NCBI GenBank assembly: GCA_015075445.1
Contig: JABTUJ010000049.1
Coordinates: 1-56,388, forward strand
DNA length: 56,388 nt
Direction: 5' to 3'
DNA from: Verrucomicrobiales bacterium
GTDB lineage: Bacteria > Verrucomicrobiota > Verrucomicrobiia > Limisphaerales > J093
The position numbers and the translations under genes are program-made. Positions within the stretch are counted from its first letter, which is position 1. Every line of letters begins with the position of its first letter. Below the pieces are notes generated by a model, which saw nothing but the letters and a program-made list of their open reading frames with translations, was not told where the DNA came from and ran no database searches. Below are positions 33,801 to 42,814 of this stretch, piece by piece.

Positions 33801-34645
33801 GCGTGGCGCCCGGTGGGTACGGGACGGCCGCTGACATAGCGGAAGCTGAGGTGACCGCCGCTCCGGAGGATCGAGTTCACGCCGTAGTTCGCCACGTAAA
33901 GGTCGAGGTCGCCGTCGCCGTCCACGTCGGCCAGAGCCAGGGAGGTGGACCCGAGGGAGGAGACGAGGCCGGCGGCTGCCGTGAAGTTGGTGAATCGACC
34001 GCGACCGTCGTTGACCAGCAGGGCATTGGGGCCCCCCATCGAGTTGACCAGCAGGTCGAGGTGTCCGTCCCCGTTGACATCCGCGAAGGCGGCACCGGTC
34101 GAAGCCTGGCCGGCGCAGTCGGCACCGGCGCGGACGGCGACGTCCTGGAAACGGAATCCACCCAGGTTGCGATAGAGGGCTCCGGGGCGCTCGAGGCCGC
34201 CGAGATAGACATCGCAGCGCCCATCGCCATCGAAGTCGCCCAACGCCACGCCGGAGCCGTTGAGCAGGTTGATGTTCTCGAGATACCGGGACTCGGCCAA
34301 GTGGTTGGTGAACGTCACGCCGGTAAGCTGGACGGGAAGCGTGGTGAACCCGGGACCGCCCTGGGACGGCACTTCGAGCGGGAGCCGGCGGTACCCGGGG
34401 CCGTCCTCCCAGGCAGCGGACGCGGCCTCGACCGGCAGGAGGAGTGCCAGCGCGGCGCCGAACGCGACCGCAAACCGTTCCGGGCTCGGTTGGGCGGCGG
34501 GTGCGGGTGATCGCGGAGCGTCTGGAGTGCGCCGACTTCCAGCGGCGCTTTTCGTTCGTCTGCTCCTCGCCGGGCGGTGCGGAAGTGCAGCCCACTCCCA
34601 GCGCCCCGCGCGCTGGGCGGCTAGGCCGGTTGTCGTTTGGCTCAT
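30827..34645 (-). CDS. Large exported FG-GAP/ASPIC-UnbV (CRTAC1-like) protein
   Basis: 1272 residues with the same plan as its convergent paralogue. After a signal-like helix (FAVAFGAALALLLPVEAASA, about residues 58-77), an N-terminal block of FG-GAP loops (DFDGDGRCDVYL, DVNGDGHLDLLV, DVDGDGDLDLYV) leads to an ASPIC/UnbV domain (GIGARIRVSGG...EQEMAAGGRYVSSDEPL...IAVMWRGG). A second FG-GAP block and a second ASPIC domain (GVGAQLRLRWGDRLGPAREL...LWVRWPGG) follow. The 57 residues between ATG 34645 and the helix are basic low-complexity sequence that overlaps a dispersed repeat (34513-34554); no other ATG/GTG lies between. The C-terminal GSALKN and the stop come from the 30823-30848 repeat. Likely cell-surface; ligand unknown. 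Confidence 0.85.
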   Translation of the reverse strand: MSQTTTGLAAQRAGRWEWAALPHRPARSRRTKSAAGSRRTPDAPRSPAPAAQPSPERFAVAFGAALALLLPVEAASAAWEDGPGYRRLPLEVPSQGGPGFTTLPVQLTGVTFTNHLAESRYLENINLLNGSGVALGDFDGDGRCDVYLGGLERPGALYRNLGGFRFQDVAVRAGADCAGQASTGAAFADVNGDGHLDLLVNSMGGPNALLVNDGRGRFTNFTAAAGLVSSLGSTSLALADVDGDGDLDLYVANYGVNSILRSGGHLSFRYVSGRPVPTGRHAKRIRVIDNRIFELGEPDVLHLNDGTGRFTPLPWTGGTFLDEEGRPLADAPWDQSLSVLFHDLNGDRAPDVYVCGDASTPDRLWLNDGRGRFRAVPEVAIRQTPYFSMSVVAADLDRDGHDDLFVTDMLSRQHLYALTQRGTMHDQPRLPGDLTSRLQQRRNMLLRARGDGTFAELAWFAGVAGSEWAWSCLSLDVDLDGWEDLLISNGFLHNVDDLDTQERIRNLGRLTVAESRQTALLFERLDTANLAFHNQRDLTFRERGRAWGFDSLRVSNGMALGDLDGDGDLDLVINCLNDGALVLRNDTSAPRLAVRLRGRPPNTQGIGARIRVSGGPVAQEQEMAAGGRYVSSDEPLRVFATGNATRLTIAVMWRGGGQTVITNAQPNSLYEITEPAPAAPTSATPASSARPTPLFTNVCDQLGHRHVEAPFDDFAQQPLLPYRLSRLGPGIGWLDLDADGLDELVVTGDTGGPPEAFRYAPAANRFLPVAAELPVLPGDGVAVASWVSSAGRRHCLVGVAAQKAGETDVPVLALYAWEEQRLTAAGDWGGLAASAGPVAVADYDGDGDLDVFVGGRFRPGQYPAPVDSVLLRNTDGRLQPDLEATRLLAGIGLVAGACWTDVDGDGFSDLVVACEWGPLRLYRNHRGVLRDESSAWGLAELTGLWTGVTAGDFDGDGRMDLVAGNWGLNSPYRASPAEPLQMLYGDLDNNGIVDVLEAYQVPGLGLAPRRDFDAVAAALPFVRHRFASRRAYAQASLSEVLGPASVRARPLEVTTLLSTVFMNRGQRFEAVPLPSQTQWAPVFGVGVADLDGDGFEDLFLSQNLHATQPDFTRMDAGRGLVLRGDGRGGWAVLSSQESGVALDGEQRGCALGDFDADGRTDLAIAQNGAATGLFHNLGARPGLRVRLAGPGRNPEGVGAQLRLRWGDRLGPARELHAGSGYGSQDSLVPVLATPEPPSQLWVRWPGGAETETPVPPGATAITVHSAGSALKN
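34513..34554 (+). repeat. 42-bp dispersed repeat, copy 1
   Basis: Begins GCGGAGCGTCTGGAGTGCG and ends GCTTTTCG; it matches 47036-47077 at 39 of 42 positions. It falls inside the 5' part of the FG-GAP gene, in the region coding for its odd basic N-terminus. Confidence 0.9.
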
Positions 34646-34653
34646 CGAAAAGA

Positions 34654-34683
34654 ACGAGAGACCGGGTTGCCCTGGTCTCTCGT
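34654..34683 (-). terminator. Rho-independent-type terminator of the 34707 gene
   Basis: A 13-bp stem (ACGAGAGACCGGG with CCTGGTCTCTCGT, one G-T pair) and a 4-base loop, followed on the minus strand by TTCTTTT. It lies 24 bp after the minus-strand stop at 34707 and only eight bases before the ATG of the next minus-strand gene (34645). Nearly identical in sequence to the terminator at 37989-38021. Confidence 0.8.
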
Positions 34684-34706
34684 GTCCGCGGACGATCAGT
34701 TGGGCA

Positions 34707-37586
34707 TTACGGAGCGCGGGAGCGGAAGTACATTGCCGCGGCCGAGGGCGCCGTGGTGAATGGGCTGGTCGCCCCGGCCACGTCCGTGTAAGGGCCGGTG
34801 ACTACAGGCGCGCCCTGCAAGACGCCGCTGTACTGGATGACGACCTGGCCCTGGGCGTTGCGGCTGATGCCCTGGATTTCGACACCGCCAGTCGGCGGCG
34901 TGGCTGGCACAAACGCCAGGTAATCCGCGTCACCGCTGTTGTAGTTCCAGCGGATGGTCTGCCGACCGCCGAGTTCAACGGTCTTGATTGCCCCGTTGGC
35001 ATCGGTCAGTGCCGTGAGGTTGTTTCGGCTCCACGCGCCGGTGCCCGCCGAACGGAACTGCCCCAGGTCCTGGACCGTCTGATTGGCGGTCCCGACACCG
35101 GCGGTGACGAGGCCCAGGTTGCTGTTGATGGCATTGGCACCGAAACCGTCCACGGACTGCCCGGAAAACACCCAGTACTGCCTCGCCGGGGTCGGGAAGG
35201 TGCGCGTGTAGTTGCCCCAGTCGCCACTGTCGATCCAGCCGATCTTGTAGTTGACGGTCATCGTCCATTCCCCCATGCGGGTGGCGGCGAACTGACCGCC
35301 CATGTCGCTGGCCATGGGCGCGGCGGTTCCGGCCTCGAGCACCGCCCCACCGCGGTACACGGGACTGTCGGTTCCGTTATTGCTGACATAGTCCACGCCG
35401 TGAATGGCCCCGAGCCCCTCGTAGGCACCGCCCATGTAAGGCATGACACTGGCCTCCGCCATGGTCTGCCCGCCGTCATAGTCGAAGTCCTCGGCTTCGA
35501 TGTTGAACACGCCCGTCGTGGTGACGAGGACGTTCTCTGGCAGGGAGCGGGCAGAACCGTTCGCGTTGATCGCGAAGCACCAGTACTGCCCGGAATGCGT
35601 GACTTGGGCGCTCGGGATGGTGTAGCTCGCGCTGGTGGCGCCGGGGATGTCGCGGCCATTCCACTGCCACTGGTACGAGGTGGCGCCTGTCGCGGTGATG
35701 GACAGCGTGTGCGACTGGCCCGGGTTGAGCGTGACCGCCGCCATGGCCGTCGGCGACGTGACCACCGGCGGCAGCGTGGTCGGGTCCACATAGACCCCGA
35801 CCCGGGGACCGGACAGCGCGGAGACCGTCCCGTTGGCGGGGGTGGCGTCGCCTTCCATGATGTAGGTGACCTCGACGCCGTCGCCGCCGCCGCCTTCCTG
35901 CCACAGGGCTTCCATGTAGTAGGTCTGATTGGCCCGAAGGGTGATGGTCCAGAAGTCGGGCCACTCGGTTTCCAGATAACTGTCCGAGCGTTGTTCTTCG
36001 GTGGCGGAACTCCACTCGCGGTTGTTGCTCCAGGTAGCCTCGGCGGCGATGGCCTTCTTGTTGGCGGGGTTGTCGTCGGTGCTGAGGAACAGCCGGGCAT
36101 TGTCGTCCACGGTCATGATGAAGACGTAGTTGCCGTTCTGCGGGGGCTTGAACCAGGTGTAGCCGCGGCCCCGATAGTTGTCGGCGAGTCCCCGGCCGGA
36201 CTCAAAGAGGTTCGCCACCCACTTGACGTCCGAGGGACCCATGCTGCCGTCGGCGATGGCATCGATGAACGCCTGGATGCCGCCGGGCGTGTTCCACCGT
36301 TCGAACTGGACGAGGCCCTCGACGAACACCGCGCTGTTGAACTGGACTGTGGTATTGGCGGCGATGGTGTTGGGCGTCGACGCGCGATCCCTCAGGTTGT
36401 TCAGGGTGAGGGTGTACGTCTGCCCGCCGGTCTGCCGCGAGGTCGTCAGAACCACGGTGGTGTCGTTGACCAACGTGGCGGCAGATACCGAGACGTTGCC
36501 GCTGATTTGGTAGTTACCCGAGGTTTCGGCCGTGGCCTGGTCCATGCGTTCGGAGAACACGACCGTCACCGAGACGAAGTCGCCACCACCACTGGCGGAG
36601 ACGACCGTGGGGGCGGTGGTGTCCTGGGTCACCGTCAACACGGCCTCGGCACTCGTCACCGGGCTGCCTTGCGCACCGGACACGACCACGGAGAACCGCG
36701 CGCCATGGTCGGTGAAGGGCGCGTTGGCAATCGCGTACGACATCCCGGTTGCGTCGGGGATGTCAGTGCCGTTGCGTTTCCATTGGTAGGTGAACGGCGG
36801 GGTGCCGTCCGCCACGACGCTGAACGTCACTGGTTGACCTTCGTCCACCGTTTGGCTCTGGGGTTGAGTCGTGATACTCACCGGCCCGGTGGTCTTGTCG
36901 AAGGTGGACAGGTATTCGCCCGGGATGGGAAGCGTGGGGTCAAGGAGGAACTGGGGATCCTGGACCGCCACGGCCAGGTTGTCACCGCCACCGCCTTCCT
37001 TGGCGAGGGCCTCGATGTAGTAGGCGCGGCCCGTCTGGAGCGTGATGCGAGCGCCGCCGTTGAGCGTGTCGCGGGTTGGCCATTCCGTGCCGGTGAAGGT
37101 CTGGGAGTTCTTGGCCTCGACCGTGCTGCCGCCGCCAATGGTGGTGAAGGCGCGCACCGGGCTCCAGCCAGTCTCCTGGGCGATCAGCTTCTTGTTGGCT
37201 GGGTCGGCGTCCGTACTCAGGTACAGGGCACCGCCGTCATCGGAGGCGAGGTAGAACACGTAGTCGCCATTGGCCGGCGGGTAGAAGTACCCGATGATCT
37301 GGGTTCCATAGTTGTTGTACACGTCGGCCGGGGGCGGCGTGAAGAGGTCCGGCGGATTGGCGACCGGCCACTCGAAATAGGGCGGGTAGTCCACCAGATC
37401 GGGGTTGTCAGGGAACTTCGGGTTCCCCGTGAGGTCGGCGACGGTGACGCCACCACCGATGTCGAGGAAGGCCTTCGCGGTGATGAGGCCTTGCGGCGAG
37501 GGAGGTGCTGCCGCCTCGGTCAGAATCACCCCCAACCCAGCCGTCAGGACGCTCGTCGAGAGACACGTGATGAATTTGTTAGCCAT
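34707..37586 (-). CDS. Secreted PA14 / Ig-like / CBM6-type multidomain protein
   Basis: 959 residues from ATG 37586 (context GACCTATG) with a signal sequence (FITCLSTSVLTAGLGVILTEAAA). Domains in order: PA14-like (about 30-225, with GYFYPPANGDYVFYLASDDGGALYL and YYIEALAKEGGGGDNLAVA), Ig-like (about 235-325, YQWKRNGTDIPDAT), a Big_5-like strand domain (about 330-410, VSVTVVFSERMDQATAETSGNY), a second PA14-like domain (about 410-590, DDNARLFLSTDDNPANKK), a second Ig-like (YQWQWNGRDIPGAT) and a CBM6-like domain (FNIEAEDFDYDGGQTM...IGWIDSGDWGNYTRTFP). It ends with AAMYFRSRAP. The content suggests polysaccharide binding at the surface. It is an intact paralogue of the broken gene at 38072-41052; both have the same terminator hairpin. 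Confidence 0.88.
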   Translation of the reverse strand: MANKFITCLSTSVLTAGLGVILTEAAAPPSPQGLITAKAFLDIGGGVTVADLTGNPKFPDNPDLVDYPPYFEWPVANPPDLFTPPPADVYNNYGTQIIGYFYPPANGDYVFYLASDDGGALYLSTDADPANKKLIAQETGWSPVRAFTTIGGGSTVEAKNSQTFTGTEWPTRDTLNGGARITLQTGRAYYIEALAKEGGGGDNLAVAVQDPQFLLDPTLPIPGEYLSTFDKTTGPVSITTQPQSQTVDEGQPVTFSVVADGTPPFTYQWKRNGTDIPDATGMSYAIANAPFTDHGARFSVVVSGAQGSPVTSAEAVLTVTQDTTAPTVVSASGGGDFVSVTVVFSERMDQATAETSGNYQISGNVSVSAATLVNDTTVVLTTSRQTGGQTYTLTLNNLRDRASTPNTIAANTTVQFNSAVFVEGLVQFERWNTPGGIQAFIDAIADGSMGPSDVKWVANLFESGRGLADNYRGRGYTWFKPPQNGNYVFIMTVDDNARLFLSTDDNPANKKAIAAEATWSNNREWSSATEEQRSDSYLETEWPDFWTITLRANQTYYMEALWQEGGGGDGVEVTYIMEGDATPANGTVSALSGPRVGVYVDPTTLPPVVTSPTAMAAVTLNPGQSHTLSITATGATSYQWQWNGRDIPGATSASYTIPSAQVTHSGQYWCFAINANGSARSLPENVLVTTTGVFNIEAEDFDYDGGQTMAEASVMPYMGGAYEGLGAIHGVDYVSNNGTDSPVYRGGAVLEAGTAAPMASDMGGQFAATRMGEWTMTVNYKIGWIDSGDWGNYTRTFPTPARQYWVFSGQSVDGFGANAINSNLGLVTAGVGTANQTVQDLGQFRSAGTGAWSRNNLTALTDANGAIKTVELGGRQTIRWNYNSGDADYLAFVPATPPTGGVEIQGISRNAQGQVVIQYSGVLQGAPVVTGPYTDVAGATSPFTTAPSAAAMYFRSRAP

Positions 37587-38071
37587 AGGTCTCGTTGTTG
37601 GTTGGCATGCCCCACGCGAGTGCAACGAGGCCGGACCGCCGCAGGCACATCTGCAGCTTGACCATTACCCGGAACACTTCAGCGAATAAGGACATGAGTT
37701 GCGGAACTGTCACTCATTATGCGCATTTGTAAAGCGTGAAGTGGCGAAAGCGTGACGATTCCGCGACGCGCGTCCCTGTCGGTCCGTGAGTGCAGAACGG
37801 CAGTGGAGCTGCCAAGCACCAGCGCGTCGCGTCGCTCCCGCGAGCTGGCGAACGACCCGATCCTGGGCCCGCCCCACGCCTGCCGGTGGAAAGACGGCTG
37901 CCCGGGCAGGCGCCCATGTCCAGGCGGCCTGCGCCAACCTGCGGCCCTGATCGAAGATGGCGAGGAGTGGTCGGGGGCCAGGTCGCGGAAAAAAAGAGAG
38001 ACCGGGTTGCCCCGGTCTCTCGTGAAGCGGAGGGCGCGCCCTGGAGGGCGACGCCCGTGGGAGTGCTTTGT
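37587..38071. other. Intergenic region between the two paralogous PA14/CBM6 genes
   Basis: About 485 bp. It holds the terminator of the 38072 gene (37989-38021) and the upstream region of the 34707..37586 gene. A minus-strand CATAAT near 37715 is a possible -10 box, but I find no matching -35 at a good distance. No gene is recognised. Confidence 0.5.
37989..38021 (-). terminator. Rho-independent terminator of the 38072 gene
   Basis: A perfect 11-bp stem (GAGAGACCGGG with CCCGGTCTCTC), TTGC loop on the plus strand, followed on the minus strand by seven T residues (plus-strand A-run 37989-37995). It lies 50 bp after the minus-strand stop at 38072. Strong structural case. Confidence 0.92.
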
Positions 38072-41052
38072 CTACGGCCGTGTGAGCCGGAAGTACATGG
38101 CCGCGCCGCTGGCGGCGACGGACTGCGGCGCCGGGCCGACGTTGGTCCAGGGGCCGAGCACGGACGGGGCGCTTTGGACCATCGCGCCGCCCGGCGGCAC
38201 TTCGGAGATGGTCACGCTGCCGCCGCTGCGGCTGATCGAGGCGCTGCCGACTTCGCCCGCGGGTTCGCCCACGGGGATGAAGAGCAGGTAGTCGGCATCG
38301 CCGCTGTTGTAGGTCCAGCGGACGGTGTGTTTGCCACCGATCTCGAGGGTCTTGATGTTCCCGGCCGCGTCGGTCATGGCGACGAGGTTGTTCCGGCTCC
38401 AGTCGCCCGAGCCCGGGGCATTGAACGTGCCGACGGACTGGACGGTTTGGGTGGTGGTGCCGACGCCGGCGGTGACCAGACCGAGGGAGCCTGCCAACTG
38501 GCCGGCGTTGACCCCGTCGTAGGACTGGGCAGCGAACACGTAGTATTCCTTGGCCGGGGTGGGGAACGTGCGGGTGTAGTTGCCCCAATCGCCGGTACCG
38601 ACCCAGCCGATCTTGTAGTTGGCCGTCATGGTCCATTCACCGGCGCGGGTTGCGGCCCATTGGCCGCCCAGCTCGGAGGAGTTGTTCGCGTGCTGACCCG
38701 CCGGGAAGGTGCGGTAGGAGGCCGAGTCCACGGCGTCGGTGTTGCGGTAATCGACGTCGAAGGTGGCCGTGAGGTTGGCGTAAGCCCCGCCCAGGTAGGG
38801 CATGGTGCTGGCCTCGGCCATGGTCTGGCCGTTGTCGTAGTCGAAGTCTTCGGCTTCGATGTTGAAGACGCCGGTGGCCGTGACGAGCACGACGGTCGGG
38901 TTGGGGCTGCCCTGGCCGCTGGTGACCGAGGCCTTCGGGTTGCTCACGCGCACCCAATACTGGCCGATGTCGAGCGGGCTGGCGTTCGAGATGGTGTAAC
39001 TCGCACTGGTGGCCCCGGGGATGTCGCGGCCGTTCTTCTGCCACTGGTAGGTCAGGGCCGCGGCGCCCGGGTTGGTGGCCTCCACGGTGAGGGTGGCGGT
39101 GCCGCCGGGGGCGAGGGTCAGGTTGTCGACCGGATGAGTGACGATGACCGGCGGAAGCACATCCACGGTCTCGAACCAACTGATCACGTTGCCGCGCATG
39201 AACATGCCGTCGGTGTTGTTGGCCGGATCAGGGTCTCCTTCCTTGATGAAGGTCACGTCGGCGCCGTCGCCGCCGCCTCCCTCATTCCAGAGCACTTCCA
39301 TGAAGTAGGTCTTGTTGGCCTGGAGGGTGATGGTGTTGAAGTCGGGCCACTCGGTTCCGAAGAACATGTCCGAGCGCTTGTCCTCGACCGCACCAGCTCC
39401 CAGACGGTCATTGGTACTAGTTGCTCAGCCAGTTCCTGGCAGATGAGCTTCTTGTTGGCCGGTTTGTCGTCCGTGCTCAGGTAGACGCGGGCGTTGTCGT
39501 CGGCGGACACGAAGAACACGTAGTTGCCGTTGGACGGCGGAGTGAAGTAGGTCCGGACGCGGGCGTTGTAATTGTCGGTGGCGCCCCACGGTCCACCGAA
39601 CTGGCTGACCATGGAGGTCACGTCCGGGGCGCGTGCGGTGCCGTCGGCGATGGCGGTGGCGAAGGCGTTAAGGTCGCCCATGTCGCCATCGGAGTCGTTC
39701 CAGCGCTCGTAGAAGGCATAGCCCTTGAGGAGCGAGACGGAGGTGAAGGTGGCCTTGGTATCGGCGGCAATGGCATTCCCGGCGGTGTCGCGCACGTTGT
39801 TGACCGTGAGGGTGTAGAGGGTGTTCACGGCCTGGGCAGCCGTCGTCAGGGTGACGCGGAAGCCATCAGCGGAGAGGGCCGCGGCGGTCACGGCGACCGC
39901 GGGCGAAAGTTGGTAGTTACCCGCCACGTTGGCGGTTGCCGGAGTCACGGGTTCCGAGAAGGTGACCTGGACGGTGGTCTGGCTGGCCATGGGCTTGACC
40001 TCGGTGATCGTCGGCGGCGTGGTATCCACGGTGACGGTCACCTGGGAGGCGGCGCTGATGATCTCCTGGCCAGCGGCGAAGACGCGGACCGTGTAGGTGC
40101 CGGAGTCACTGGTCTGAGCCAGGTCCACGGTGTACTTCGGGCCCACCGCGCGGGGGATGGGGTTGCCGTTCCTGCGCCATTGGTAGTGAACAGGATCGCC
40201 CGAGGCGCCGACACTCAGTTCGAGCTTGCTGTTGGCGGCGATGTTTACGGTCGCGGGCGGCTGGGCGGTGATGGCGATCGGGACCGGGGTCCAGGCCTTG
40301 AAGTTGCTGAACACCGCTTCGGTCGTATAGGCGTCGGCGTGGGCGGTTACGGCCAGGCCGAGGAGGACTTTGGCGGGCCACGCTTCGCTGAAGAAGGCGA
40401 CATCCGGGTTGTCCGTGCCGGGAGGCCAGGAGCCGGCGGTATCCCAGCCCTGGGGATCGTAGGGGTTGTACATGGACCATGTCGTGCCGTCGTTGCTGGT
40501 GTACATGTAGAACACGCTGCCGACGCGCTCGAGGCGCATCCAGTTATTCGGCATGTTGGGCGGGAATGCCGGGTTGGGAGCGGTCCAGGTGCTGTTGTTG
40601 GACCGGATGGCGCGCCACTGGGGGCCGCGGTAGTTGACCCCGGCGGGGGCACCGTTGGCGGTGTCCGCGGAGGGGCGGGTGGTCATGTTCGAGATGTGCG
40701 GGTCACCCGCGTCGGGGTACAAGCCGGTACCCCAGTCGTCGGCCTGGCGAGCCATGAGTTCGGCCTTGGACCAGCCGCCGTCGCCGGCGTTGCCGACCAG
40801 GCTTTCGACCTTGACGATGTAATCGAAGTCGCCGGTCACTTCGAAGTAGGCGTAGTAGCCGGCGTCGGCGGTGCCCCAGATGTCGGCACCGCCGCCTATC
40901 ACGGTGATTTTGTCCCCCGCGACGGTGTGCGAGCCCGGATTGGATGGGAACCCGAGGTCGACTCCCGTCAGTGGCGGAGTCGCGGCGCTGACTTGTGACG
41001 CGGCCAGGGCCGCGACCGTCAAGGCCAGGAGTCCGTTGATTGGTTTTTGCAT
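38072..41052 (-). pseudogene. Secreted concanavalin/PA14/Ig/CBM6 protein, frameshifted
   Basis: From ATG 41052 (context AACCTATG, signal LLALTVAALAASQVSAA) one frame runs to about 39430. The coding pattern resumes in another frame at about 39370 (GAVEDKRSDMFFGTEWPDF) and ends at 38072. Between them the sequence fits no single frame, suggesting more than one indel. The rebuilt protein (~990 residues) has an N-terminal concanavalin-like/DUF1349-type domain (ADAGYYAYFEVTGDFDY... and WMRLERVGSVFYMYTSNDG), Ig-like (YQWRRNGNPIPRA), Big_5-like, PA14-like (NGNYVFFVSADDNARVYL), Ig-like (YQWQKNGRDIPGAT) and CBM6-like (FNIEAEDFDYDNGQTM) domains. It ends AAMYFRLTRP. Close paralogue of 34707..37586, with an extra N-terminal domain replacing the first PA14. 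Whether it is a true pseudogene is open. Confidence 0.78.
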
Positions 41053-41485
41053 AGGTTTCTTGTTTCTGCCAGCGCAGCCCCCGGCTTTTCGGCGCCTTGA
41101 CCACCCGGCAAGTCCCCACTTGCGGACGGCAAGTGCTCGTAAGAGGGCTGTGCTGCTCGGAAGAGCTCAACAAGAATCGCTTGTGCGTTCAAGCCCAAAG
41201 TGGCGAATCGATGCCCTGCTGGCGCAAGGTTTTACGCTGGACAGCCCGGTGGTTCTGGTGAGACTGACTGAAGTTCACTATTCCATGGTTGCCATCGCAT
41301 CACCCCGATGTGGCTCCGACCCCGGTTCCGGGGCAGACCGGCAACCGACCGGTGCGACAGGGTCGCGGGGGCGGACGCTGTGGGGTCAGGCGTGCCTGCA
41401 TCCGCTTCGTGGGCAAAGGATTCCTGGCATTGGTTGCCGTGGCGGTCACGGGGTCCGGGTGGAAGCAAGGCGGATTGATCGCATT
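41053..41485. other. Intergenic region between divergent exported-protein genes
   Basis: About 430 bp upstream of both the 41052 (-) gene and the TPR gene (+). A short direct repeat CGGCAAGT occurs twice near 41106-41133. No promoter pair or gene can be supported; open frames here look like GC-rich noise. Confidence 0.45.
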
Positions 41486-42808
41486 GTGAGCGTTGATGGC
41501 AAACGGTTTGGTACGCCGGGAAGGGAGCGATGGGTCCGGGTCGCGTGGCTCGTCCTTCTGAGCTGGGCCGTGTTCGGGGGCCGGATGGACGCCGCTTCGT
41601 TCCCGACGTTCCGGCCCGAGACAGCGCGGGTCTATTTGCAGCAGCAGCTCGAGGTCGTGGCGGTCGAAATCGGGGAGAGTGCCGAGGCGCTTTATCTGCA
41701 GGCGCGGATTCGCAGTCAGTTGGGCGAGAAGGAGGGCGCGGAGAAGCTGGCCTTGCAGTCCCTGGCGCGGGATCCCAGCCGACCCGAGGTCAGGCTGTTC
41801 CTCGCCGACCTGTTGATCCTGCAAGATCGGATGTCGGAGGCGGCGGATCACCTGCGCCAGGCGCTGGTTTTGAGGTCGGATCTGCAGGGGGCCCAACGGC
41901 GGTTGGGGATGGCCCTCGAGCGGATGGGGGACCCGGCGGGAGCTCGGAAGGCCCTGGAAACCGCCGTGCGACAGGCACCCGAGGATGCGACGGCGCGGCT
42001 GGTGCTGGGGCGTCTGATGCTGGGTGAGGGCCAGGCTCTCGAGGCAGCACAGCAGCTCGAGAGGGCGGTGCAACTGAATCCCCATCTCTCCGGGGCGTTT
42101 TACGCGCTTTCCCAGGCGCGCACGCGGTTGGGCGAGGCGGAGGCTGCTCGGGAGGCCATGGAGTGCTTCCGGCAGCTCAAGCAGAAAGAGATGGCCGAAC
42201 TCGACGCCCGCAACACCGGCTACGATGACGAGGGTTACATGCGCGTCCTGGCGGCCGGATTCCACACGGAAACAGCGGGCTTGTTGCTGCGCCAACGCCA
42301 ACCCGAGCACGCGGAGACCCACCTGCGTCAGGCGATCCTGGTTGCGCCCGCGGAAACCCGGGCGCGCGAGGTGTTGGCCGGGCTGCTGCGCGTTGGCGGT
42401 CGGTGGGCCGAGGCTCGAGAGCTCTGCACTGAGTTGGTCCGGCTCCAGCCGTCGCTTGCGGGTCACCGGATCAACCTCGGGACGCTGCTCCTGCAGCTCG
42501 ACGAGAAAGCCGCCGCCGAGGAACAGTTGAAGCAGGCGCTCGAACTGGACCCACAACAACCGGTCGCGCTCAATAATCTGGCCCGGCTGTACCTGGGGAC
42601 TGGCCGGCAACAACCCGCCGCGCTCGAGTTGGCCCGTCGCCTGGTCAAGGTGCAGCCGATCGCGGCGAGCTACGATCTCCTGGGGTGGGCCCTGTACGCG
42701 AATGGTCTCACCCATGACGCCCGGGTGGCGACAGGCCGGGCGGTCGAGCTCGATCCGACCAACGCGACGTATCGCACTCGATTACAGCGGCTTGGATCAG
42801 CACCTTGA
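41486..42808 (+). CDS. Exported TPR protein
   Basis: 440 residues from GTG 41486, chosen because it places a positively charged n-region before the hydrophobic WVRVAWLVLLSWAVFGG signal helix; no ATG lies nearby in frame. The rest is an almost continuous set of TPR helix pairs, e.g. EALYLQARIRSQLGEKEGAEKLALQSL, AADHLRQALVLRSDLQGAQRRLG, AAEEQLKQALELDPQQPVALNNLARLYL. A non-TPR link near the middle contains NTGYDDEGYMRVLAAGFHTET. It is followed after six bases by the FG-GAP gene at 42815, so the pair is surely one operon, and the TPR protein may serve as a scaffold for it. The same pairing of TPR and FG-GAP genes recurs at 44639-50820. Confidence 0.82.
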   Translation: MSVDGKRFGTPGRERWVRVAWLVLLSWAVFGGRMDAASFPTFRPETARVYLQQQLEVVAVEIGESAEALYLQARIRSQLGEKEGAEKLALQSLARDPSRPEVRLFLADLLILQDRMSEAADHLRQALVLRSDLQGAQRRLGMALERMGDPAGARKALETAVRQAPEDATARLVLGRLMLGEGQALEAAQQLERAVQLNPHLSGAFYALSQARTRLGEAEAAREAMECFRQLKQKEMAELDARNTGYDDEGYMRVLAAGFHTETAGLLLRQRQPEHAETHLRQAILVAPAETRAREVLAGLLRVGGRWAEARELCTELVRLQPSLAGHRINLGTLLLQLDEKAAAEEQLKQALELDPQQPVALNNLARLYLGTGRQQPAALELARRLVKVQPIAASYDLLGWALYANGLTHDARVATGRAVELDPTNATYRTRLQRLGSAP

Positions 42809-42814
42809 GTTTCC

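Noticed and set aside
30998..37661. Very long plus-strand frames (826 and 1133 codons) opposite the FG-GAP and PA14/CBM6 genes
   Set aside because: The repeated DxDGDG and Ig/CBM motifs are on the minus strand; the plus-strand products are antisense to them.
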